Positions 1-7,749 of a DNA stretch of 43,894 bases are shown here, in pieces. Below the pieces are notes generated by a model. The model worked only from the letters and a program-made list of their open reading frames with translations. It searched no databases and was not told the DNA's origin. Source of the DNA: Lachnospiraceae bacterium (GTDB lineage: Bacteria > Bacillota > Clostridia > Lachnospirales > Lachnospiraceae); contig JAFYGB010000074.1 in NCBI GenBank assembly GCA_017543445.1, positions 1 through 43,894 of the forward strand, given 5' to 3'. Position numbers and translations under genes: made by a program. Numbering within the stretch: the first letter of the stretch is position 1; every line of letters starts with the position of its first letter.

Positions 1-1
1 A

Positions 2-3000
2 GATGATACAGCGTTTATAGACAACGAGGTTCTGATCGTTGTTAAGGATGGTGTGTCCGAAACGCAGGTTCAACAACTGGCGAATAAGTATGAATGCGAG
101 ATCGTCGGAGCGATCGAAGTATCCGGGGATTACCAGTTGCGGATGACCGCTGTTTCGACGAAAAAGGAACTGGAAAGCATCCTGGAGCAGATCGAAAAAG
201 AAGAGATAATTGATAGCGCTTCGTTAAACTACGTGATGGAAGTATCGGAAGCTGATACAGAGGGACACGCAGGATTTTATTATGGCGACATCTGGAAGAG
301 CGACTTACAAAATGAAAGTGATATCAAGGGGACCAGTTGGGGCATTGAGGCTATCAATGTGATGGGGGCATGGGATGAACTGAAGAAACATCAAAATTCA
401 GTGATTCAAGTCAAACTAGGTCTTGTTGATAGTGGCTTTGATACCAATCACGTTGACCTAGGGTTCGCTGAAGTGTTTTACGACCGTGGAAGAAATGGAG
501 TGACGTCGGGGAATACTGGCCATGGAACGCATGTTGCCGGAATTATGGCGGCAAAAACACAGACCGATAAAGGTATATGCGGTGTCTATCCATATGGGGA
601 AGGACGCCTTTATGGTGTCGCCTGTTGTGGTGGAGAGGGTGCCGAGGAGATCAATAGTACCATGATTGCTGAAAAGGTAGCGATGGCTGAATTAATTGTT
701 CGTAATGTCAAAGTGATCAATTCAAGCCGGGGAATCTATTGGAGTGCAATGCCAGGTTTTTCAGATTGGTATGATAAGACATCGACGGATGGACACTTCG
801 AGGGACAAAACGAGTTAGCTGATATCCTAGGAGAGTTCCTTGAAAAACTGCTTGACAAGGGATATGATTTTGTAATTGTTTCCGCGGCAGGAAATAATTC
901 CTCTGGTTTACCAAGTAGATTTGATTGCAGATTATCCTCATGGTATAATGGGATTTCACGGTTGAAGTACCCACAGGTATACGATAGAATCATTGTTGTA
1001 GGAGCCGTGAATTATAAGTTGAATATTTCTTCGTATTCTGATGGTGGTGATCGAGTCGATATCTACGCTCCTGGCGGCGACTTTGAACCAGTTCAGGAAG
1101 TCGGAAGTTTGCAGGAGTTTTCGCCTACAGGATTTGAATACTACAAAGTCAAGGATCAAAGAGTGAACCTCGGCATACTGTCAACTGTACCGGATAATAT
1201 ATATGGAGTCTCTAACGGAACCTCTATGGCGGCGCCGCATGTTTCCGGCGTTGCGGCCATGGTATGGAGCGCTAACAATTCGTTGACGGGAGCAGAGGTC
1301 AAAAAAATCATCACGGAAAACTGGAGTTCCAGATGTACTTCCTGCCATATGGTCGATGCACAATTGGCCGTGAAAGCCGCGTTTGAAACTAAGGGAACCG
1401 GAAAGAATACGAACACGGAAAACGGCGGCGTCCTTTGTTACGTTGTCGAAGAGGGCAATGAAAGCAAGAAGGTTGAGAAGGCAAAGGTTTCACTGGTAAA
1501 CATTGAGACCGCAGAGATTTATGAAACGTCAACGGATGCGGAGGGCCATTTTGAGCTCATGGTTCCGGAAGGAAAATACTATTTGTTTGTAGATGCATAT
1601 TGGTATGAGGATTACCAGTGGCCCGGAATTGACGAACTGCCGAATTATATTGAAGTTCGTAAAGGCGAGATCAATTACCTTGATCGTGATGTCAAGGATT
1701 GGATCAAAATGAAAAAGGTCGAACCTACGATGAACCACATTCAGGTGAATGCTGTAGATCTGGAAACGGGAGAACCCATAAAGAACGAATTGATCAAGAT
1801 CGCTGTTCGAAGTCCAAAGGTTCTGGTTACGGATGACGATAGTACAACAGATCCGGACGACGGCTCCTCATATTTTACAGTGTTTATTGATCCGAGAACC
1901 GATGATATTGAAACAATGGTTACCTTTCATATTACCGGTTATAAGGATTGCATTTTGGACAAGTATCTGTTCAGCCCGGAAACGGTGAAAAGACGAGTGA
2001 TCAAAGCAATGTTCGAGAGAGAAGACACGTCATCTGATCCGAGCATTGCCCCTACGGAGAATAGCGAGGCAGACCCGTTCAATAATCCGAGTGGTCAGTC
2101 CGATGCTACCGCTTATGAAAACGCGGACGGTTATATCGTTTTCGGCCACTACGAGCAGGATAATAACACCGGAAACGGAAAGGAGCCTATCGAATGGGAA
2201 ATCCTCGATGAGAATGCGAACGGAAAGCTTCTGATCAGCCGGTATGTTCTGGACGCTGTTCCGTTCAACAACGAACATGCGGAGGTGACCTGGGAAACAA
2301 GTTCGCTACGTGAATGGTTGAATAATGACTTCCTGAATGAGGCATTTTCCAAGGCGGAGCAGACGTTGATTCCGAAGGTGCATCTGAAGAACAGTGGTGT
2401 TGAGATGCCCGGCGGAAACGACACGGAGGATCAGATTTTCTGCTTGAGCCTGGAAGAAGTGGCGAAATACTACGAGGTTGAGCTCGATAAGTACGCGTTC
2501 TTCGGCTTTTGCAAGGAACTGATCACATTGCCCACGGAATATGCAAAGGCGAATGGGCTGCATACTTTCAGAGCAAAGGATTGTATCGATGAACCGATTG
2601 GTGATGAGTATTGGATGGACGGCTATGCACCCAAGGGCTATCAGGCGTCCATAACGGATCTGGCAGGTACATACTGGTGGCTTCGTACGATGGGCTGGGA
2701 CACGGATGTTTGTGCAGTATTCCCCAATGGGTATGCAGGACCGCACTACGAGTCCGGAGTTAGTTCGGGAGGCTATGGCGTCCGCCCGGTTTTGTACCTA
2801 AAACAGGACAGTGAAGAGGTTGTTGAAAAATCCAAATTATACGATGCTTTCTTGCGAAATGAAGCAACCGCGCACTTCCGGAAGGATGCAGATGATACAC
2901 AACAGTTTAACATCAAGAAAAAACTTTCGGATGGACGGGCATATACGCTGGACGATATTCTGAAACTTGCCACGAAAGGCTGGGGCGACAGTATTTCCTT

Positions 3001-3601
3001 TGGGGAGCCGCAGTATAAGTATATCGACTGCGGATTGGATGGCGTGAAGGAATTGCTGGTGAGCATACCTGTCAACACATATGCGGAAGATTTTACGATC
3101 GATATGATCGTCAAAGACATTAAGGGCGAATTGTCGATCTGCTATGTTTGTGATGAATGGTCGAGATCCCATACGATGATTACAGATAGCGGAATGATCG
3201 TTAACGGAGGGTCCGGTGGAGCGTCTTCTGGTTCGGTGGAGAAAAGCTTTGTCGATAAAGAGGGGGCGTGGAAAAAATGGTACAAACGCTTTGAAGAAGG
3301 CAGTCCCAGTAGCGTAGTATTCAATGGGTCGTCGGTTAATCTGACGGATCTGGATCTGGAATCCTTGGCACTGGTGAAATATACGGTAGATGACGAAACA
3401 TACTGTTGCTTAGAGCAGTATTTAGGCAGGGAGCCGGTTACGCCGCGGAGTACCGTGGATACGGTGAAGGCTAGGTTGAAAAAGGTTGGAATGAAGATCT
3501 ATTCATCCGAGGAGATCGAAACCATTTTGACTGAAAGAAAAAAGGCTATAGGACTGGAGGATGAGATTGTTTCCTATAAGCTTCCGGGTGGGGAACCCTA
3601 G
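2..3601 (+). CDS. Subtilisin-like serine protease (S8) with DUF6273 module, 5' partial
   Basis: The frame is open to the left edge. Codons 2-52 read DDTAFIDNEVLIVVKDG, a typical inhibitory propeptide of fervidolysin-type subtilases, so the GTG at 53 is not the start and the gene begins outside the window. Counting from 53, the S8 triad is Asp126 (GLVDSGFD), His157 (GHGTHVAG) and Ser391 (NGTSMAAPH), with an oxyanion Asn in SAAGNNSSG. Residues about 460-530 look like a carboxypeptidase-regulatory/Cna-B type beta domain. Residues about 694-925 match DUF6273 (IEWEILDENANGKLLISRY, later WWLRT and GVRPVLYL). The last 250 residues are not recognised. It probably acts outside the cell, although its signal peptide lies off the window. 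It is unusually long for an S8 enzyme. The stop TAG lies inside a 74-bp tandem repeat. The protease call is firm; the substrate is unknown. Confidence 0.9.
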   Translation, partial: DDTAFIDNEVLIVVKDGVSETQVQQLANKYECEIVGAIEVSGDYQLRMTAVSTKKELESILEQIEKEEIIDSASLNYVMEVSEADTEGHAGFYYGDIWKSDLQNESDIKGTSWGIEAINVMGAWDELKKHQNSVIQVKLGLVDSGFDTNHVDLGFAEVFYDRGRNGVTSGNTGHGTHVAGIMAAKTQTDKGICGVYPYGEGRLYGVACCGGEGAEEINSTMIAEKVAMAELIVRNVKVINSSRGIYWSAMPGFSDWYDKTSTDGHFEGQNELADILGEFLEKLLDKGYDFVIVSAAGNNSSGLPSRFDCRLSSWYNGISRLKYPQVYDRIIVVGAVNYKLNISSYSDGGDRVDIYAPGGDFEPVQEVGSLQEFSPTGFEYYKVKDQRVNLGILSTVPDNIYGVSNGTSMAAPHVSGVAAMVWSANNSLTGAEVKKIITENWSSRCTSCHMVDAQLAVKAAFETKGTGKNTNTENGGVLCYVVEEGNESKKVEKAKVSLVNIETAEIYETSTDAEGHFELMVPEGKYYLFVDAYWYEDYQWPGIDELPNYIEVRKGEINYLDRDVKDWIKMKKVEPTMNHIQVNAVDLETGEPIKNELIKIAVRSPKVLVTDDDSTTDPDDGSSYFTVFIDPRTDDIETMVTFHITGYKDCILDKYLFSPETVKRRVIKAMFEREDTSSDPSIAPTENSEADPFNNPSGQSDATAYENADGYIVFGHYEQDNNTGNGKEPIEWEILDENANGKLLISRYVLDAVPFNNEHAEVTWETSSLREWLNNDFLNEAFSKAEQTLIPKVHLKNSGVEMPGGNDTEDQIFCLSLEEVAKYYEVELDKYAFFGFCKELITLPTEYAKANGLHTFRAKDCIDEPIGDEYWMDGYAPKGYQASITDLAGTYWWLRTMGWDTDVCAVFPNGYAGPHYESGVSSGGYGVRPVLYLKQDSEEVVEKSKLYDAFLRNEATAHFRKDADDTQQFNIKKKLSDGRAYTLDDILKLATKGWGDSISFGEPQYKYIDCGLDGVKELLVSIPVNTYAEDFTIDMIVKDIKGELSICYVCDEWSRSHTMITDSGMIVNGGSGGASSGSVEKSFVDKEGAWKKWYKRFEEGSPSSVVFNGSSVNLTDLDLESLALVKYTVDDETYCCLEQYLGREPVTPRSTVDTVKARLKKVGMKIYSSEEIETILTERKKAIGLEDEIVSYKLPGGEP

Positions 3602-3826
3602 GTCGTCGGCCACCAACCTCCGCTGTCCCAGCCCTTTTGGTTGCTTTTGGAAAACTTCCCGGTGGGAAGCCCTAGGGTGGCGACCACCAACCCCTGCTGA
3701 ACCAACTCTTCTGGTTGCTTTTGGAAAGCTCCCGAGGCCGTAATCCCAGGGCGGCAACCACCAACCTTCGTTGTCCCAGCCCTCTTGGTTGTTTTTGAAG
3801 GATTTCCGGGGCCGCAGGCCCTGAAA
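3578..3826. repeat. 74-bp imperfect tandem repeats (3 full copies plus a partial)
   Basis: Units start at 3578, 3652, 3726 and 3800. Each has a start like AAGCTTCCGGG, a middle like CACCAACC and an end like CTTGGTTGCTTTTGGA. The first unit contains the last 7 sense codons and the TAG stop of the protease gene. Because 74 is not a multiple of 3, the array cannot encode a protein repeat. This array and the terminator after it fill the gap to 3908; no gene is seen there. Confidence 0.8.
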
Positions 3827-3840
3827 CACCCCCAAATAGA

Positions 3841-3877
3841 AACCCCTCCGGGGCGCGTTTCGCGTCCCGGAGGGGTT
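3841..3877. terminator. Strong hairpin terminator between converging genes
   Basis: A 17-bp stem with one G-T pair (AACCCCTCCGGGGCGCG pairing with 3861-3877) closes a TTT loop. It lies between the plus-strand protease gene and the minus-strand ABC exporter genes and could serve both. T-rich tracts on each side are weak. Confidence 0.8.
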
Positions 3878-3908
3878 TACTTCTCATATTACCACAAACC
3901 TGCGTTTA

Positions 3909-5690
3909 TCACGCAGTCTCAAACTGGCTGTTATACAAATCAGCATAGGCTCCGCCGAGGGCCATGAGGCTGTCGTGGGTGCCTTGCTCGACGATGTCGC
4001 CTTTCTGCATTACGAGGATGAGATCGGCGTTGCGGATCGTCGAGAGACGATGCGCGATGACGAACGAGGTGCGGTTCGCCATCAAGTTATCCATGGCGCG
4101 CTGTACCAGCATCTCGGTACGGGTATCGATGGAGCTGGTCGCCTCATCGAGGATGAGCATCGGGTTGTTCTGGATCATCGCACGAGCGATGGTGAGCAAC
4201 TGCTTCTGGCCGACGGAGATGTCGGAGTTTGCGGTGAGCACAGTGTCGAATTTCTGAGGCAGGGTCTCAGCGAAATGGTAGAGGCCGCAGGCCTTGCAGA
4301 CCTTCACGAGGTCTTCGTCCGTGACACCTTCCATGTTGTAGACGAGGTTCTCACGAAGTGTACCTTCGAACATCCAGGTGTCCTGGAGCACCATACCGAA
4401 CTGGCGGTGGATCTCTTCACGGGAAACTTCCGTGATCGGAACGCCGTCGATGCGGATCTGGCCGCCCGTAACTTCATGGAAGCGCATGAGCAGGTTGACG
4501 ATCGTGGTCTTGCCGGCGCCGGTAGGTCCGACGATGGCGATCTTCTGGCCGGCTTTTACGGAAGCAGAGAAGTCATGGATGACTTCCTTCTCCGGCTTAT
4601 CCGGATAAGCGAACTTCACGTGGTCGAATTCGACAGCGCCAAGGCCCGGAAGGGAGTCAGTCTTCGCGCTCTCGTCCTCGAGTTCTTCCTCATCAAGGAA
4701 GGCGAATACACGCTCGGATGCAGCCGCTGCGGACTGCAGGTTCGTGATGTTCTGGGAGATCTGACGAAGCGGACCCTCAAACAGACGAACATAGATGATA
4801 AACGATGTGATGACACCGAAGCTAATGTGACCGTTGTAGAGGAGCAGTGCGCCTACGACCCAAACGGCAACGTAGCCTAAATTACCCACGAAGTTCATCA
4901 CGGGCGGCATCAGACCGGACAGGAACTGCGACTTGAAGTTCGCGGTGCGGACGGCATCGTTGAGCTTCACGAAACGCTCCTTTACGGACTGCTCGGCGTT
5001 GGAGATACGGATCACATCGTGACCATTGTACATCTCCTCGATGTAGCCGTTGAGCTGACCTAAGGAAACCTGGCGCATCTTAAAGTAGCGCTGGGAATGC
5101 TTGACTACGAGGATCATGAAGAGCAGACCGATCAGGGTGGAGAAGACGGTGGTTCCGGCCAGCACCCAGTTGGTGATGATCATCATGACCAGACAGCCTG
5201 CGAACTGTGCGAATGCAGAAACGATGGAGGTCAATGAGTTCGCCAGCGACTGGCTGACCAGATCGACATCGTTCGTCGCACGGGAGAGAACGTCGCCGTA
5301 CGCATGGGTAGCGAAATACTTCAGCGGCAGGCGGGCGATCTTTGCATTGATCTTACTACGTAAGGTCTTCGCGATGTTCTGCGTCATGTTTGCCATAAGC
5401 AGGCCCTGAACCAGGCTGCAGAGGGCACTGAAGATATACAGACCTCCGATAAAGAACGCGATCTTAAGTACGGCGTCCATGTCGATGGAGGTTCCGAGAC
5501 CCATTGTGATCTCGTTGGTGATCTTACCGAGCTGGTTCGGTCCGATGATCATTAAGAAGGTCGAGCCGACCGAAAGCATCAAAACGATAATAATGGGAAG
5601 TGGTGTCTTCGAAGCGTAAGAGAGAGTTTCCTTTACTGCCTTTTTGAAGTCCTTCGGCTTCTCAGGAATTCGATTCATCATAGGTGGCAT
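3909..5690 (-). CDS. ABC exporter half-transporter, canonical ATPase subunit
   Basis: A 593-aa fusion of a six-helix exporter membrane domain (about residues 30-325) and a nucleotide-binding domain, of the LmrCD/BmrCD/MsbA-like multidrug class. It shows Walker A GPTGAGKTT, Walker B LILDEATSSID with the catalytic Glu, and switch His in IAHRLSTI. The signature motif is degenerate: SVGQKQ in place of LSGGQ. It starts 12 bp after the stop of the upstream gene, with an ideal ribosome binding site (GGAGGTGAT), so the two are co-translated and should form a heterodimer. The degenerate signature should complete the non-hydrolysing site formed with the partner's Walker motifs. The substrate (drug, lipid or peptide) cannot be told from sequence. 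Confidence 0.92.
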   Translation of the reverse strand: MPPMMNRIPEKPKDFKKAVKETLSYASKTPLPIIIVLMLSVGSTFLMIIGPNQLGKITNEITMGLGTSIDMDAVLKIAFFIGGLYIFSALCSLVQGLLMANMTQNIAKTLRSKINAKIARLPLKYFATHAYGDVLSRATNDVDLVSQSLANSLTSIVSAFAQFAGCLVMMIITNWVLAGTTVFSTLIGLLFMILVVKHSQRYFKMRQVSLGQLNGYIEEMYNGHDVIRISNAEQSVKERFVKLNDAVRTANFKSQFLSGLMPPVMNFVGNLGYVAVWVVGALLLYNGHISFGVITSFIIYVRLFEGPLRQISQNITNLQSAAAASERVFAFLDEEELEDESAKTDSLPGLGAVEFDHVKFAYPDKPEKEVIHDFSASVKAGQKIAIVGPTGAGKTTIVNLLMRFHEVTGGQIRIDGVPITEVSREEIHRQFGMVLQDTWMFEGTLRENLVYNMEGVTDEDLVKVCKACGLYHFAETLPQKFDTVLTANSDISVGQKQLLTIARAMIQNNPMLILDEATSSIDTRTEMLVQRAMDNLMANRTSFVIAHRLSTIRNADLILVMQKGDIVEQGTHDSLMALGGAYADLYNSQFETA

Positions 5691-5702
5691 ACGATCACCT
5701 CC

Positions 5703-7547
5703 TTACGCTTCCAGCTCAGCTTCGGTGAGCTGAGACTGGGCAATTTCACGATAAACACTGCAACTCTGAAGCAGGTCGCGGTGTTTTCCCTGACCTACGA
5801 TCTCGCCGTCTGCAAGCACGAGGATGCAGTCGGCGTTCTTAATGGTACCGATGCGGCTCGCTACAATAATGCATGTCGTATCGACGAGCTTCTCGGATAT
5901 CTCCTTACGGAGCAAACGATCGGTCTTGAAATCCAAAGCGGAAAATGAATCGTCGAAGAGCAGGATCTCCGGCTTCTTTGCAATGGCACGCGCGATGGCG
6001 AGACGCTGCTTCTGGCCGCCGGAAATATTGCTGCCGCCCTGCGATACCATGAAGTCCAGACCGCCGTCCTTCTTCATGACGAATTCGGTCGCCTGCGCGA
6101 TATCGAGAGCCTGCATAATGTCTTCTTCGGAGATCACAGCTTTGCGGTCGCCAAAGGTGACATTGCCCCGGATGGTATCCGCAAAAAGTGTAGCCTTCTG
6201 CGGAATCAGTCCGATCTTCTTATAAAGCACTTCAAAAGGATAATCTTTTACATTCTGTCCGTTTAAGAGGACCTCACCATCCGTGGCGTCGTAGAGACGT
6301 GCGGCCAGGTTGAGGAGTGTACTCTTACCGGAACCGGTGGAACCGATGATGGCCAGCGTCTGTCCCTTCGTAACGCGGAAGTTCAGGTTCTTCATGAAGT
6401 TCTCTTCACTGCCGGGGAAATGGAAGGATACGTTCTTAAACTCGAGCGTACCAACGATGTCTTCTGCGGGCTCCACAGCACCCTCGGGAGTGGTCGTGGA
6501 CGCAACGTAGTTGTTACCGCCGGTAACCGAGATCGGTTCGTCCAGAACTCCACGGATACGCTTTGCGGAAACCTGCGCACGCGGCAGGATCATGAAGATC
6601 ATGGTCAGCATCATGAAACTCATAACGACCATCATCGCGTAGCTTCCGAAAACGACGAGATCTCCGAAGAACTCGCTGCGGGCAGCGACCATATCCTTTG
6701 CGGTTTCGATCGGGTTGCCGTTCGGAGCGGTGCCGCCGATATTAAACGCATTGATGATGACTGCGCCGACATAGTAGATCACGAGCTGGATACTGCTCAT
6801 GACGAGGCCGATAATGGGGCCCATGAACGCCATGGTACGCATGGTATACAGGTTCGTAGCGGTGAGGTTTACGTTCACACGCTCGAATTTGTCCTGCTGG
6901 TATTCGTCTGCATTGAACGCACGAACGACCTTCAGACCGGTCAAACTCTCATCGATGACGCGGTTGACATCGTCGACCTGACGCTGGATGAGTTTGAACT
7001 TCGGGATCACGAGACGCATTACGGTAGTGATCGTGATGGCCAGGATCGCGACTGCGACTGCAACGACGATCGAGAGCGAGGTGCTCTTACCGAGGATACG
7101 GACGACAGCCCAGACCGCCGTAACGGGGGCCTTGATCATGACCTGCAGACCCATGGAGATCACCATCTGGATCTGGGTGATATCGTTTGTTGTACGGGTG
7201 ATCAGACTCGCAGGTGAAAAATGTTTCATCTCCGTGGTGCCGAAGTCCGAGATCTTATTAAACAGGGACGCACGCACCGTGTAACTGAAATTCGCCGCGA
7301 TCTTCGCGGAGAGGTAGCCGACGGTGATGGACAATGCAACACTGCCGGCGGCACACAAAAGCATCCACATACCGGATATGAGAATGTCTCCCGTGAGATT
7401 CTCTTCGGTGGATGCCAGCTTTTCCACGACATCAGCCATGAAGTCGGGAAGCTCGATGTCCAGCCATACCTGGCCGCCAATGAGCGCCAGACAGATGAGA
7501 GCCAAAAGCTTATCGTGTCTGGACAGTTGGTTAATGATCCTAAACAT
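5703..7547 (-). CDS. ABC exporter half-transporter, degenerate ATPase subunit
   Basis: A 614-aa membrane-domain plus ATPase protein, first gene of the two-gene exporter operon. Walker A GSTGSGKST and signature ISGGQKQR are intact. Walker B reads LLFDDSFSALD, with Asp where the catalytic Glu is expected, and the switch region reads VASRIGTI, with Ser in place of His. These are the hallmarks of the non-catalytic half of heterodimeric exporters such as TM287/288. The start is the ATG at 7547, preceded by GGAGGAAGT. An in-frame start at 7643 is rejected because it lies in the promoter. There is an insertion of about 20 residues near the end of the membrane domain (NNYVASTTTPEGAVEPAED). It probably pairs with the product of the gene at 3909-5690 in the cytoplasmic membrane. 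Confidence 0.92.
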   Translation of the reverse strand: MFRIINQLSRHDKLLALICLALIGGQVWLDIELPDFMADVVEKLASTEENLTGDILISGMWMLLCAAGSVALSITVGYLSAKIAANFSYTVRASLFNKISDFGTTEMKHFSPASLITRTTNDITQIQMVISMGLQVMIKAPVTAVWAVVRILGKSTSLSIVVAVAVAILAITITTVMRLVIPKFKLIQRQVDDVNRVIDESLTGLKVVRAFNADEYQQDKFERVNVNLTATNLYTMRTMAFMGPIIGLVMSSIQLVIYYVGAVIINAFNIGGTAPNGNPIETAKDMVAARSEFFGDLVVFGSYAMMVVMSFMMLTMIFMILPRAQVSAKRIRGVLDEPISVTGGNNYVASTTTPEGAVEPAEDIVGTLEFKNVSFHFPGSEENFMKNLNFRVTKGQTLAIIGSTGSGKSTLLNLAARLYDATDGEVLLNGQNVKDYPFEVLYKKIGLIPQKATLFADTIRGNVTFGDRKAVISEEDIMQALDIAQATEFVMKKDGGLDFMVSQGGSNISGGQKQRLAIARAIAKKPEILLFDDSFSALDFKTDRLLRKEISEKLVDTTCIIVASRIGTIKNADCILVLADGEIVGQGKHRDLLQSCSVYREIAQSQLTEAELEA

Positions 7548-7614
7548 ACTTCCTCCGAAACGCCGTAGAACGAGTGCGGCGTCTTCTCTTGTTGATTGAA
7601 TGCACGATAGAAAA

Positions 7615-7643
7615 AGTATAGTCTTTTTAGCACAAAAAGTCAA
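7615..7643 (-). promoter_or_regulatory. Sigma-A promoter of the ABC exporter operon
   Basis: On the minus strand TTGACT (7643-7638), a 17-bp spacer and TATACT (7620-7615). It lies about 60 bp upstream of the ATG at 7547. Confidence 0.75.
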
Positions 7644-7666
7644 TAGATTCCCTATGGATTCGGTTC

Positions 7667-7695
7667 TTGAAGAAAGAGGGTTTTTATGATATTAT
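7667..7695 (+). promoter_or_regulatory. Sigma-A promoter of the VWA/two-component operon
   Basis: TTGAAG (7667-7672), 17-bp spacer, TATTAT (7690-7695), 54 bp before the ATG at 7750. It is divergent from the exporter promoter only about 25 bp away. Confidence 0.7.
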
Positions 7696-7749
7696 TAGAA
7701 TGAATCGGTGTGCCGTTCGACCGACCTGCTGTAAGGAGGGAATTGAGTT

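Noticed and set aside
3503-3887. Short open frames in the 74-bp repeat array
   Set aside because: The repeat period shifts frame each unit, and translations are Gly/Pro/Arg-rich with no start signals.
7548-7643. N-terminal extension of the ABC exporter subunit from 7643
   Set aside because: The extension runs through the promoter and is not typical of the family. The ATG at 7547 has a strong ribosome binding site.
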